Shown: positions 9,189 through 18,527, counted from the stretch's first letter. The stretch is DNA of 64,000 nt from Ruegeria discodermiae (GCF_030758345.1 NZ_JAVAMO010000018.1:1-64000); one strand, 5' to 3'. The notes: generated by a model from the letters alone, not told the origin. Made by a program: numbers and translations.

Positions 9189-10862
9189 TCAGTTCCCTTC
9201 TAGATTAACTGTTTGATCTTCCAACGTTAATGTCAAGGTCGTTGGCTTGAGCGAGTCGCCTATATATACTGATCGGAAGTAGCTCCAAGTCTTTTTTGGG
9301 GACGAGCCGCTTTTGCCCAACGCATGAAGACGGTCATTTAGCTTCTGGTGATCTCGCGCAATGCGCCGACTAAGCGGGTCGGACCGATCTTCGAGTTTTG
9401 TCACACCTGCAGCGATGATCGAACGAAGTCGAGCAATGCCTTCATCGCTGGATTGTGCCAATTGAATGCGATGGAGCAAGTCAATAAGTCGATAGCTGAC
9501 AGGTAGCTTCGATGGATTGGAGAACATGTGATTTAATGCATCTTCCAGCAGTCGCACGGCCGCACCATTGTCTTCATCAATTCGTTCCAAAGCAGCGATC
9601 TCAATCACAGTCGTAAAATCGTGCAAGCGAATTTGGCTGAAGTCTAGCTTTGATTGGTCATCTACTGGAATCAAATGTTCATCGTCCAAAACCATTCGAC
9701 AGTCAGGATACCCGTCAACGAGAATTTTGGGAAAATAGATTAGCTGAGTTCCACGCTGGCCCTTGTACTGGAAGAACCTTCCACTCTGTGCAGCGATTGT
9801 TGCTTCAGAATCGGTTGGGTTGAATTCACTGGACAGTGGCTGATCAGACATCCATCTTTCAAGCAAAGGCGCCCCAAACACGGAACCCGCGAGTGCAGCT
9901 GGCACAGAGCCAATAAGACTGCGGCGCAGACGATCATGCGTTTTTGATCCGCCGCTATAGCGGGCGAGCCAAGCTATTGATAGTATGACGCAAAGCAAGA
10001 ACGCAAAAACAAAGCCGATTTGGGTGAAATCTCGTTGCAGTTGTGTAAATCTGAGTAACTTTTGGGTCCGCTCGTGGTCGCCCATTAATTCCATGCCAAC
10101 TAGAGTGACGTACCCTGACAGAAGAAGCCAAAATCCACCAAATAGCATTGCAAGAAGCCAGGCGAAGTACTCCGACGAGCGATTCCAACCTAGAGATAAT
10201 AACAAGCGATCTTCATTGAAGTTCTGGGTCCTACCTGCCCAATTTGGCACCCAGCGAACCGGCGCAAGCCAGAAAGGCGCGCGACCGGCAAAGTCCTCTG
10301 GTGGCGGATCCTTTGGGAACTCTCGCTGCCATGCGTCGAACGCATTTGCAAGAAGTGAGAAAGCGACAACGCGTTTATGTTGTACATACAGAAACATCAG
10401 CACCAAGGTGACAAACCAGACCAAGCAGCTAAAGCTGTTGGGCACCGGGATTGAAAATCCTAATATGTCAAAACTCGTGATATTTGTGAGCCTTCGTTCG
10501 CGCTCGCCTTCGCTTGCTAGCTGTTGGCGAGCAGCGTGCTAGGCGCGTGCCTCACGATCGTCGGCATAGATAAGGATGTTCATTTTGTTTATAACAACTG
10601 GCCGACCCTTAGAATCTACCTGTTGTGCTTTTGCGAGCCGATTTTCCACCTGACGAACAACGAGAGTCTCCATTTGGCTGCCGTCAGTCACATTCAATCT
10701 TTTTAACTCAGCTACGCTGCCATCTATTGGAATAATGATACTGAGAATCAAAAGCACTAAGAATGCACTCAGTGCTCCGATTATGCTATTCACTGAGGTA
10801 ATCGTACTTCGGTACAGCTCAAGGTAGTCGTCGCCAGCTTTGGTTGGATGACCAGCCGTCAT
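9189..10862 (-). pseudogene. Membrane protein gene interrupted by one in-frame stop
   Basis: Two open stretches (10862-10542 and 10445-9189) share one frame. Between them are a TAG at 10541-10539 and 31 sense codons that contain no ATG, GTG or TTG and read as a charged, helical linker (HAARQQLASEGERERR). Read through, the product is about 557 residues. One transmembrane helix lies in the first part (about 26-46, GALSAFLVLLILSIIIP). Another lies at the start of the second part (CLVWFVTLVLMFLYV), and two more follow at AWLLAMLFGGFWLLL and IGFVFAFLLCVILSI. The C-terminal half is soluble. The family is not recognised. The GTG at 10445 has no ribosome site, which favours one original gene. Confidence 0.6.
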
Positions 10863-11080
10863 TCGGTTGTTGTCCTAATTAACGAATGCGTTCAATGAAT
10901 GGGTTGCTAGTGCCAATATTATCACGAAACCTGTCGCGCTCAAAACGGTTAGATGTCGTAAAGCCGTACCCCATCTTTTGGGGCACTTCCCGCAAGATGC
11001 TGCAGATCAAGTAACCGCGTTGTAGCGCCAAACCGGCAATCACCGAAGTCGCTTCTATTCACCTAGAACACCCAATTTGA

Positions 11081-11107
11081 TCGTCAGCATCGTCAGCATC
11101 GTCAGCG
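11081..11107 (+). repeat. Three tandem 9-bp units (TCGTCAGCR)
   Basis: TCGTCAGCA, TCGTCAGCA and TCGTCAGCG follow each other exactly where similarity to the full integrase ends. They would encode Asp-Asp-Ala repeats on the minus strand and probably mark the truncation junction. Confidence 0.7.
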
Positions 11108-11380
11108 CGGCGATATTCGCCCTGAGTAGAGGGCTTGCAGCGTTCCTTGGCATGGTTGTCAAAGAACCGCTCACACAGCACGGCAACGGTTGGCGCGCGT
11201 CGGTGCTGGGTGATCTCTTCGGCAGGGTTTTCGCCCTTTGCCACGTCGTCCATGATTTCTTTTGCCAGCTTGCGCGCCTCATCAACGGTGATCTTGCCAT
11301 GCCGCCCAATCGAGACACGCCGCGTGTGCCCGCCTTTGCGATACTGCGCCTGACAGGTCTTGGCCCCCGATGGCTTCACC
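11106..11380 (-). pseudogene. Truncated integrase remnant
   Basis: About 90 codons nearly identical to the integrase at 5667-6854, from SGAKTCQAQYRKGG through VSIGRHGKITVDEARKLAKE to CKPSTQGEYRR. This covers the end of the arm-binding domain and the start of the core-binding domain only. Both the N-terminal 35 codons and the whole catalytic domain are missing. It has the same orientation as the intact gene, so 6489-6763 and 11106-11380 form a long direct repeat of roughly 90% identity by eye. It marks the right edge of the accessory region and is evidence for an older integration by a related element. Confidence 0.85.
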
Positions 11381-11382
11381 AG

Positions 11383-11721
11383 CCCGTCATCGTGACCGAT
11401 CTGGAAAACTCCAGCTTCCGACGGTCCAAAGTTGGGGAGCAGTGCAAACGCTTACGGACTCTACACAAAATGGAGGAGATTCAGCGGCTCAGCTTACTAC
11501 TACGACCTCACTTTCTTGGGGCAGAATGGGGCCGTAAGAAAATTGTAAGCAGCGGCGGTATAGGGGTGTGGATGCGACTGCTTGATCCTCTATGATCATG
11601 AGATCGGCCTCGAACGCCGGCGCGGAAATTTGCAGCCACATCTTCTTGCGGCAGCTTGGCCCGTTGGGCGAACGTCGGAATGAGGGCTCATCAACCATCG
11701 TGAGGATGCACTGCGATTTCA
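11383..11721. other. Junction stretch, no gene recognised
   Basis: About 340 bases between the integrase remnant and the first core-type gene. Frames on both strands look like fragments. The plus-strand continuation after the integrase similarity (PVIVTDLENSSFRR) does not match the integrase and may derive from another mobile gene, but I cannot name it. Confidence 0.4.
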
Positions 11722-12303
11722 ATGAGTGATTTTGAAACCCTGAAAACCAAGATGCGTGCCTGCGCTCTTTGTACGGATCTGCCGCTTGGACCCAACCCGC
11801 TATTTCAGTTGAGCGATAAGGCGAGGATCCTGATTGTTGGGCAGGCGCCCGGTCGTATCACACATTCCAAGGGGCGTCCGTTCGATGATCCGTCAGGTGA
11901 TCGGCTCCGCAATTGGTTGGCGATCGACAAGGACAGGTTTTATTCGGACCCCAAGGTAGGTATATTCCCGATGGGTTTATGTTTCCCCGGCGGAGGGGCA
12001 GGCGGTGACAAGCCGCCCCGTAAGATTTGCGCGACGACCTGGCGCGCTCCGGTACTCAGCGCACTGCAGGATGTACGACTCACCTTGATCCTGGGCGCAT
12101 ATGCGATTGCATGGCATGCGCCATCGCTTAGAGGACTGTCCGTAGCAGACGCGGTACGGCGGTCAGGTGAGCGCGATGACGGGAATTTCATCCTCCCGCA
12201 CCCGAGCCCGCGAAACAACCGTTGGCTCAAAAACAACCCTTGGTTTGAGGCAGACATTGTGCCGCGCATACAGCGAAGTGTGTATTCCTTATTGAGCAGC
12301 TAG
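11722..12303 (+). CDS. Uracil-DNA glycosylase family protein
   Basis: A 193-residue protein of the UDG superfamily. It has the family's first motif as ILIVGQAPGRITHSKGRPFDDPSGDRLRNWL and the C-terminal HPSPRNNRW motif. Between them lies GLCFPGGGAGGDKPPRK, which corresponds to the DNA-proximal loop. The N-terminus has a CALC pair, but I do not see the full four-cysteine set of iron-sulphur UDGs. The probable role is removal of damaged or deaminated bases, but members of this small subfamily are poorly characterised. The ATG at 11722 starts MSDFETLKTKM. Confidence 0.8.
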   Translation: MSDFETLKTKMRACALCTDLPLGPNPLFQLSDKARILIVGQAPGRITHSKGRPFDDPSGDRLRNWLAIDKDRFYSDPKVGIFPMGLCFPGGGAGGDKPPRKICATTWRAPVLSALQDVRLTLILGAYAIAWHAPSLRGLSVADAVRRSGERDDGNFILPHPSPRNNRWLKNNPWFEADIVPRIQRSVYSLLSS

Positions 12304-12357
12304 GTGGAACAGATGGCCAGCTTCTGCGGGTTGGTGATCAAATACGGGGCGTGATGA

Positions 12358-13146
12358 ATGACTGAGCAAACAGTGCTGGATGCCGCCCATGCGGCGATGG
12401 AGCAGGAGGGCGCGGATGAGGGCGCCCGATTGCGGTTTTTCGAAAGGCTGGCCGATAGCGAACTGTTCCTGCTGCTGACGCAGGAGGCGCAGGGCGATGA
12501 GATTTCGCCAGAGCTGTTTGACGTGGCGGATGGCCGTTTCGTGCTGGTGTTCGACCGCGAAGAGCGGCTGGCCCGTTTTGCCGGGCGGCCTGCGCCTTAC
12601 GCGGCGCTGTCGGGCCGGGTGCTGGCCGGGATGCTGGCCGGGCAGGGGGTCGGGCTTGGCCTCAATCTGGATGTGGCGCCCTCGGCCCAGCTGATACCGG
12701 GCGAAGCGGTGGACTGGCTGCTGGACATGCTGGCTCAGCAGCCCGACCAGGTCGAGGGCCATATAGCCGAGTTGCACCCGCCTGCGGGCCTGCCGGAACG
12801 CCTGTTGACGGCGCTCGACGCGAAACTGGTAACGGTCGCAGGTCTGGCGCAGGCGGCCTATCTGGTTGGGGTGACCTACCAGGGCGGGGGGCGCGGTCAT
12901 CTTCTTGCTTTCTTGGATGCCCCTGAGGGCGCGCGCGATGCGCTGGCCAAAGCGGCCTCGGAGGCGCTGACCTTTTCCGGTATCGAGGCCGGTTCAATGG
13001 ATGTGGGGTTCTTTGCCGCCAGCGACCCCATGGCGGCAAAGCTGGCGCGACACGGGTTGCGCTTTGATCTGCCGCAGCCTGAGCCGCTGGCAACACCACC
13101 CGCAACGCCCGGCATGGACCCGGAAAAACCGCCAGTGCTCAAGTAG
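12358..13146 (+). CDS. SseB family protein
   Basis: A 262-residue acidic, soluble protein with the SseB N-terminal layout: ALSELLLLLT-like text (LADSELFLLLTQEA), a VLVFDREERLARF strand, YAALSGRVLAGML, and GLGLNLDVAPSAQLIPGEAVDWL. SseB-type proteins were first named for enhanced serine sensitivity in E. coli, and their biochemical role is unclear. The C-terminal 100 residues carry a second, looser domain (LLAFLDAPEGARDALA). It starts 54 bases after the UDG gene on the same strand and could be co-transcribed with it. Confidence 0.75.
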   Translation: MTEQTVLDAAHAAMEQEGADEGARLRFFERLADSELFLLLTQEAQGDEISPELFDVADGRFVLVFDREERLARFAGRPAPYAALSGRVLAGMLAGQGVGLGLNLDVAPSAQLIPGEAVDWLLDMLAQQPDQVEGHIAELHPPAGLPERLLTALDAKLVTVAGLAQAAYLVGVTYQGGGRGHLLAFLDAPEGARDALAKAASEALTFSGIEAGSMDVGFFAASDPMAAKLARHGLRFDLPQPEPLATPPATPGMDPEKPPVLK

Positions 13147-13199
13147 GAACTACGACCGTTTTGTAGGCGCGACCCGTTAGGGCCGCGCCGCAGGGCCGG

Positions 13200-14078
13200 T
13201 CACTCTGCCGCCGGTTCCAGCTTGTCCTGGGTGCGATGTTCGAAATCGCTGGCGTCGTGGCGCTCGTGCAACTGGGTATGGGGTTCGCCAAAGGCTCGGT
13301 TGACCATGCGGCCGCGCTGGACCGCCGGGCGCGCGTCGATCTTCTTGGCCCAGCGCATCACGTTTTCATAGCTGGTCACGTCCAGAAACTCTGCCGCGTC
13401 ATAGAGCCGACCGAGGACCAACTGCCCATACCACGGCCAGATCGCCATATCAGCAATGGTGTATTCATCGCCCGCGATATACTCTTTCTCGGCCAATTCA
13501 CGCTCCAGCACGTCAAGCTGGCGCTTGGTTTCCATTGCGAAGCGGTTGATCGGATATTCCCATTTCTCGGGCGCATAGGCGTAGAAGTGGCCAAAGCCGC
13601 CGCCCAGATAGGGTGCGCTGCCCATCTGCCAGAACACCCAGTTCATCACTTCGGTGCGCGCCGGGCCCTCTTTGGGCAGAAACTCACCGAACTTCTCGGC
13701 CAGATGAAACAGGATCGAGGCGCTCTCGAATACCCGCAGCTCGCCATCGCCTGAACGGTCCAGAAGGGCGGGGATTTTTGAATTGGGATTGGCTCCGACA
13801 AAGCCGCTGCTGAACTGGTCCCCTTCGCCGATATTGATCAGCCAGGCATTATATTCAGCGCCGGAATGTCCAAGGGCCAGCAACTCTTCCAGCATGACCG
13901 TGACCTTGACGCCATTGGGGGTTGCCAGCGAGTATAGCTGTATCGGGTGATCTCCGGTCGGCAGGTCCTTGTCATGGGTCGGGCCGGCGATGGGCCGGTT
14001 GATAGAGGCAAAGCGCCCGCCGCTTTCGGCGTCCCAGGTCCAGACTGTGGGCGGGGTGTAGGTCGATTGATCGGTCAT
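13200..14078 (-). CDS. yghU: YghU-type glutathione S-transferase
   Basis: About 292 residues. The N-terminal text TYTPPTVWTWD and HPIQLYSLATPNGVKVTVMLEEL is characteristic of YghU/YfcG-like GSTs, which bind two glutathiones and act in disulphide reduction. The thioredoxin-like domain covers about 45-130, with SKIPALLD as the cis-Pro loop and ESASILFHLAEKF following. An all-helical C-terminal domain includes YTIADMAIWPWYGQL, the usual N-capping box. The frame extends to 14189, but the family start corresponds to the ATG at 14078 (MTDQSTYTPP). No strong ribosome site is visible at either position, so the start is less certain than the function. Confidence 0.88.
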   Translation of the reverse strand: MTDQSTYTPPTVWTWDAESGGRFASINRPIAGPTHDKDLPTGDHPIQLYSLATPNGVKVTVMLEELLALGHSGAEYNAWLINIGEGDQFSSGFVGANPNSKIPALLDRSGDGELRVFESASILFHLAEKFGEFLPKEGPARTEVMNWVFWQMGSAPYLGGGFGHFYAYAPEKWEYPINRFAMETKRQLDVLERELAEKEYIAGDEYTIADMAIWPWYGQLVLGRLYDAAEFLDVTSYENVMRWAKKIDARPAVQRGRMVNRAFGEPHTQLHERHDASDFEHRTQDKLEPAAE

Positions 14079-14334
14079 CAGCAGGTCATCCATATCTTGC
14101 AGGGCAGCACAGGCCCGCGACCCGCAGCTAATACCGTCGCGGCCAAAGTCCAACCCCACCATGCGTATTTCGGTCCCAATTTGAAACATTTCGGCAGGCT
14201 GGGCTCACGAAATCTCCTGCCATGTCACAGCGCCGCGAGGGGGGCTTCGCAAGTGCTGCAAAGCTCCTATTGTCAGTGTCACGCTGGTAACGCGCCGGCA
14301 TCTTGTTGCAACAACCCCACAGAGGACCCGATCT

Positions 14335-14856
14335 ATGAAACGTTTTGCCTTTGCTCTTGTGACTGCCGCGACCACGGCGCTGGCGCTTCCCGCCTTTGCG
14401 GGGCCGCAATATCTTGATGATACCGGCTTTGCTGTATCGGGCTATGATGTTGTCGCTTACCGCGATCTGCCGCAGGCGGCGGTCGGCCAGTCCCAGCCCG
14501 AAGGCGTCAAGGGCAGCACCGAGTTCACCGCCGAGTACAACGGTGCCACCTTTGCCTTTGCCAACGCGGAAAACCGTGACAAATTCCAGTCCAACCCCGC
14601 CTATTATGCGCCGCAATATGACGGGCATTGCGCCTATGGCGTGTCGCGCGGTGGCAAGGTGCCGGGCAACCCGAACCTGTGGCGGATCGTCGATGACAAG
14701 CTCTATCTGAACATCACGCCAAATGTCGTCACCTTCTGGGAAGAGAACATTCCCGGCAATATCGACCTGGCGCAAGGTAACTGGCCCGGCATTGAGACAG
14801 ACACAGCCTCGACCAACCCGATCCCGAATTTTGAATCTGCGGCTCCGGTCAAGTAG
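14335..14856 (+). CDS. Secreted YHS domain protein
   Basis: A 173-residue protein with a Sec signal peptide (KRFAFALVTAATTALALPAFA, cleavage after AFA) and a YHS domain at about 35-120. Recognisable pieces are GYDVVAYRDL, GSTEFTAEYNGATFAFANAENRDKFQSNPAYYAPQYDGHCAYGVSRG and KVPGNPNLWRIVDDKLYLN. YHS domains are small metal-binding or metal-associated modules. Exported members like this one are common in Proteobacteria without a firm function. The gene stands alone and is followed by an intrinsic terminator. Confidence 0.88.
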   Translation: MKRFAFALVTAATTALALPAFAGPQYLDDTGFAVSGYDVVAYRDLPQAAVGQSQPEGVKGSTEFTAEYNGATFAFANAENRDKFQSNPAYYAPQYDGHCAYGVSRGGKVPGNPNLWRIVDDKLYLNITPNVVTFWEENIPGNIDLAQGNWPGIETDTASTNPIPNFESAAPVK

Positions 14857-14885
14857 TCGCAACGTTACCCCCTGGTAACCAGTTT

Positions 14886-14914
14886 GCGCCCGGTCATTTT
14901 ACCGGGCGCTTTTT
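14886..14914 (+). terminator. Intrinsic terminator after YHS gene
   Basis: A perfect nine-base stem, GCGCCCGGT and ACCGGGCGC, around a CATTTT loop, followed by TTTTT. It begins 30 bases after the YHS stop codon. Confidence 0.85.
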
Positions 14915-15070
14915 GTATAGATCATCCCTCTGATGGCCCACAAAATTGCTCGCCCTATGCGTGCGCGCACAAAGGGTATAGCCTGACCGGCGAGCGGAGG
15001 GGGCTTTACGGATTCGCCATGAAGCCCCTTTACTGTGTTCGTCTATGTGCCAGTCGAAGGGGATCCGGCG

Positions 15071-16048
15071 ATGAAAAGGTTAACGATCTATCAGCTGAAT
15101 ACCGATCCGCTTGGCAGCGCCGATGTCACGGTTCTGGACGCTTTTCAGGTCGATATCGTCGATACGGATGATTTTCTTGAAAACCCGGACGCGGACGGAA
15201 ACCCACAATTGGACGTAAGCGGGATTCCCGGTTTCATCGGAGATTCAACATCGTTCCAGGTTTTTGAGACCTATAGCGGAACTGTCGGGACAGAGCCTGT
15301 AACCTTCACGCTTCTGCAATGGCAGGGTACGCAATACATGGTCCTGACCGCCGGATCGGTAGAGGTCGGGGAAACGATCACGGGCACCAACAACACCATC
15401 GTGAATGCGCCGCCAGCGGAATATGACACGCTGCCGGACTTTGTGTGTTTTGTTGCGGGGTCTCTGATCCTGACCCCGGACGGTGCGCGCCGGATCGAAA
15501 CACTGAAACCCGGGGATGAGGTCATCACGGCAGATGGCTCCGCCAAGCGGGTCCGCTGGGTGGGCAGGCGGCGCTTGTCGGCGCATGAGTTGCGCAACAA
15601 TGCGCATCTCACGCCCGTGCGAATCAAGGCGGGTGCGTTTGGGCCGGGTCGCCCGGCGCGCGATCTGCAGGTGTCACCGCAACACCGCTTGCTGGTCACC
15701 GCCGCCGAGCTTGAGGTCTGTTTCGGAGATGCGGTCATGCTGGCCCCGGCCAAGGCGTTGATAGATGGCGCGCGGATCTGTCAGGAGCCGATTGAGGCCG
15801 GTGTGGAATATGTCCACCTGCTTTTTGATCAGCATGAGCTGGTACAGGTTGAAGGGATCTGGTCGGAATCCCTCTATCCCGGAGATTGCACGGTGGAGGC
15901 GATGCCGGAACGCTCGTTGCGTGAGCTGGATGCGCTGTTTCCCGATCTCAAAGCAGGCGCCGGATCTGTGGCCTTTCCGGTCCTGAAACCGTTCGAGGCC
16001 AATATCTTCAAAGAAAAGCTGCAGCTTTGCGCGCCCCGGCTCCCGTGA
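15071..16048 (+). CDS. Hint domain protein
   Basis: About 325 residues. The C-terminal half is a Hint (hedgehog/intein) domain beginning at [34 protein letters not shown], with the conserved Cys and the TPDG/LKPGD pattern. VSPQHRLLV supplies the block-B-like His and [16 protein letters not shown] follows. Such domains cleave or modify their own backbone at the Cys. The N-terminal 135 residues (LTIYQLNTD... to PAEYDTLPD) form a short acidic domain without a signal peptide. Roseobacters carry many of these, often linked to export of adhesins or calcium-binding proteins, but no partner is adjacent here. The ATG at 15071 has AAGGGG about ten bases upstream. Confidence 0.85.
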   Translation: MKRLTIYQLNTDPLGSADVTVLDAFQVDIVDTDDFLENPDADGNPQLDVSGIPGFIGDSTSFQVFETYSGTVGTEPVTFTLLQWQGTQYMVLTAGSVEVGETITGTNNTIVNAPPAEYDTLPDFVCFVAGSLILTPDGARRIETLKPGDEVITADGSAKRVRWVGRRRLSAHELRNNAHLTPVRIKAGAFGPGRPARDLQVSPQHRLLVTAAELEVCFGDAVMLAPAKALIDGARICQEPIEAGVEYVHLLFDQHELVQVEGIWSESLYPGDCTVEAMPERSLRELDALFPDLKAGAGSVAFPVLKPFEANIFKEKLQLCAPRLP

Positions 16049-16072
16049 GCGCTAAGCCCGATTGCGGAAATC

Positions 16073-16105
16073 AAAGACCCCGCGTTGGGCTGGCGCGGGG
16101 TCTTT
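16073..16105 (+). terminator. Bidirectional intrinsic terminator
   Basis: A perfect 12-base stem, AAAGACCCCGCG and CGCGGGGTCTTT, lies between the convergent Hint gene and gcrA. The A/T ends would serve termination from both sides. Confidence 0.8.
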
Positions 16106-16133
16106 GCACTGTTGGTGATCGGCTGAGCGCGCC

Positions 16134-16706
16134 TTAGCGGCGACGGTCGCGGCGGGCGCTCATCGGCTGGAATGCGACGCCCACATGCGCCTCGCAATAG
16201 GGTTTACCCTGCTGCACGGGCAGGCCGCAGAACCAGAAATCCTCGGTCGCGGGATCGCCCACAGGCCATTTGCAGGTACGCTCGGTCAGTTCCATCAGAC
16301 TGATCTTCTTGGCCTTTTTCTCGACCTCGTTGACCTTGGCCAGCGCCTCGGGGCTGATTTCATTGGCCGAGGGCTGTGGTGGCAGCGGCTGCCCGGCCGG
16401 AATGATCTGTTTGCGCGGCGGCAGCGGCTTGACCTCGGTGGCGGCCGCCGGTTCGGGGGCCGGGCGCGCCGGTTCGGTCTTGGGCGCGGGCTTCGGCTTG
16501 GCCTCGGCCTTGGGGGCGGGCTTTTCCTTTGGCTCGGCCTTGGCGGGGGCGGCCCCGCCGGTACGGTTCGACAGGCCCAGACGATGCACCTTGCCGATCA
16601 CGGCATTGCGCGTCACACCACCCAGTTCCTTGGCGATCTGACTGGCCGACTGACCCTCGCCCCACATTTTCTTGAGCAGTTCCACACGCTCGTCTGTCCA
16701 GGACAT
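16134..16706 (-). CDS. gcrA: GcrA cell-cycle regulator
   Basis: A 190-residue GcrA. The N-terminus MSWTDERVELLKKMWGEG followed by SASQIAKELGGVTRNAVIGKVHRLGLS is the diagnostic DNA-binding helix-turn-helix. A Lys/Pro/Ala-rich linker spans about 50-105. The C-terminal sigma-70-interacting part has CKWPVGDPATEDFWFCG and YCEAHVGVAFQP. In Alphaproteobacteria GcrA binds sigma-70 RNA polymerase and acts at CcrM-methylated GANTC promoters to control cell-cycle genes. The ATG at 16706, with AAGG just upstream, is the family start; the open frame beyond it is not coding. It is divergent from the ABC-2 permease. Confidence 0.95.
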   Translation of the reverse strand: MSWTDERVELLKKMWGEGQSASQIAKELGGVTRNAVIGKVHRLGLSNRTGGAAPAKAEPKEKPAPKAEAKPKPAPKTEPARPAPEPAAATEVKPLPPRKQIIPAGQPLPPQPSANEISPEALAKVNEVEKKAKKISLMELTERTCKWPVGDPATEDFWFCGLPVQQGKPYCEAHVGVAFQPMSARRDRRR

Positions 16707-16832
16707 GGCTTGCCTTTCAAAGCGGGAAAGCGGCCCCTGACGGCGCCGCCTTCGAAATATTACCTGACGCCCTATTCTAATCACTGCCGCCTGAGTTACA
16801 AGGCAGATCGGCATCAGATTCGGAGCCAGACC

Positions 16833-17636
16833 ATGCACGACCCTTCAGCATTGGGAGAACGCCGCTTCGGGCGGGTAAACTGGCTGGGCCTTTATACCCT
16901 GGCGCAGCGCGAAACGCGTCGCTTTCTGTCGGTCTGGACACAGACCATTCTTGCACCGCTGGTAACGGCGGGCCTGTTCATTCTGATCTTTTCGATTGCC
17001 ATCGGGCCGGGGCGGCCCGACGTGATGGGCGTGCCCTTCCTGACCTTTCTGGCGCCCGGTATTCTGACCATGACGGTGATCCAGAACGCTTTTGCCAACA
17101 CGTCATCTTCGGTGATGATCGCGAAGGTGCAGGGCAATATCGTCGATACGCTGATGCCGCCGCTTTCTGCGGTCGAGATCTTGCTGGGCTATCTGGCAGG
17201 TGGCGTGGCCCGGGGCGTGCTGGTGGCGCTGGCCATCACCTGCGGCATGGCGCTGGTGCTTGGGGTGGTGCCGCATCACCCGGTGCTGGCGCTGGTCTTC
17301 ATCGCGCTGGGGTCGGTGTTCATGGGGGCGCTGGGGTTGGTGGCCGCGATCTTTGCAACCAAGTTCGACCAGATGGCCGCGATCACCAATTTCATCGTCA
17401 CACCCTTGGCGTTTCTGTCGGGCACCTTCTATTCGGTGCAGGCGCTGCCGCCGGTGCTGAACGTGATCACCCATATCAACCCGGTCTTCTACCTGATCGA
17501 TGGCGTGCGGTTCAGCGTGATCGGCGTGTCTGACAGCTCGCCTGTTTTGGGCTTCACGATCTGTTTTCTGGCAACGCTGGCAGTCTGCGCCCTTGTCTGG
17601 CGGATGCTGCAAAGCGGGTACCGCCTAAAGGTGTGA
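16833..17636 (+). CDS. ABC-2 type transporter permease
   Basis: A 267-residue inner-membrane permease of the ABC-2 family (drug, polysaccharide or Nod-factor exporter type). Six hydrophobic segments are visible: about 35-55, 70-85, 115-140, 150-175, 185-205 and 235-255. Typical text includes FLAPGILTMTVIQNAFANTSSS, PLSAVEILLGYLAGGVARG and the GTFYSVQALPPVL...NPVFYLIDGVRFS end. No ATPase gene is adjacent, so its partner must be elsewhere. It starts at the ATG of MHDPSALG and is divergent from gcrA. Confidence 0.88.
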   Translation: MHDPSALGERRFGRVNWLGLYTLAQRETRRFLSVWTQTILAPLVTAGLFILIFSIAIGPGRPDVMGVPFLTFLAPGILTMTVIQNAFANTSSSVMIAKVQGNIVDTLMPPLSAVEILLGYLAGGVARGVLVALAITCGMALVLGVVPHHPVLALVFIALGSVFMGALGLVAAIFATKFDQMAAITNFIVTPLAFLSGTFYSVQALPPVLNVITHINPVFYLIDGVRFSVIGVSDSSPVLGFTICFLATLAVCALVWRMLQSGYRLKV

Positions 17637-17642
17637 GCGCGA

Positions 17643-18527
17643 TCAGGCCCGCGCCAGCCGCGCCTCGCGCAGGGCCAGCAGCAGCGCGCCTGCGATGATG
17701 ACCGCCGCGCCGGTCAGGCTGATGGTATCGGGGATCACTCCGAATACCGCGAAATCCATCAGCGCGACAAAGACCAGCGTGGCGTAGCTGAAGGGTGCCA
17801 CAAAAGAGGCATCCGCCCGCGCCATCCCGTTCACGAAGCAGAACTGCGCGCAGGCCATCAACCCGCCCAGGCTGGCAAGGGCTATCCATTGCGCACCGTT
17901 GGGCATCTGCCAGACCGGCAGCACGGCAAGTGTCGCGATGGTTAATCCGATGCTGTTATTGACCAGCAGCACCTGAATGGGGCGTTCGCGCCCTGAAAGC
18001 TGCTTGATCAGAATCAATTCCAGCCCGATCACCGCCGCTGCCGCGAGGGCAAGCAAGGCGGCGGGGTCGAAACTGGCAGCTGTCGGACGCAGTAGGATCA
18101 GCGCGCCCATGAGCGCGATGCCAGCGGCCATCCAGCGGATCGGGCCGACCCGCTCGTGCAGCAGGGGAATGGCCAGCAACATGGCGAAGACCGGGTTCAG
18201 AAATGAGATCGCCGTTGCGTCGGTGACCGGAATATAGGCCACCGCCGCAAAAGTCAGCGTGATACCGACCCAGCCGCAGCTTGTCCGGCCCAGATGCAGC
18301 CGCCAATGCACCCGGCCCAGCTTTGGTCGGGTGGCCAATACGACGGTGAGGATCAGCAGGAAGGCAAACAGAAACCGCCCATGGCTGACCTGCATCGGAT
18401 GCAGCGCCGGGCCAAGTGCCTCCGTTCCCAGCGCCTTGGCCAGCAGGGTGGTCCCGGCCAGAAAGACCGAGGCCGCAACAATCAGCATTGCAGCGAGGGT
18501 CGGGTTTTGAGAGGGTGCGCGCTCCAT
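17643..18527 (-). CDS. EamA/DMT family transporter
   Basis: About 294 residues with ten hydrophobic helices in two repeated EamA halves, as in drug/metabolite exporters such as RhaT or YdcZ relatives. The first half includes ATAISFLNPVFAMLLAIPLLHERVG and the second includes FVAPFSYATLVFVALMDFAVFG, the matching positions in the repeat. The Met at MERAPSQNP (18527) is preferred to an upstream one. Its stop is seven bases from that of the convergent ABC-2 permease. The substrate cannot be deduced. Confidence 0.85.
   Translation of the reverse strand: MERAPSQNPTLAAMLIVAASVFLAGTTLLAKALGTEALGPALHPMQVSHGRFLFAFLLILTVVLATRPKLGRVHWRLHLGRTSCGWVGITLTFAAVAYIPVTDATAISFLNPVFAMLLAIPLLHERVGPIRWMAAGIALMGALILLRPTAASFDPAALLALAAAAVIGLELILIKQLSGRERPIQVLLVNNSIGLTIATLAVLPVWQMPNGAQWIALASLGGLMACAQFCFVNGMARADASFVAPFSYATLVFVALMDFAVFGVIPDTISLTGAAVIIAGALLLALREARLARA

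Noticed and set aside
16185-17636. 483-residue version of the ABC-2 permease
   Set aside because: The first 216 codons run antisense through gcrA. The permease sequence begins at the ATG at 16833.
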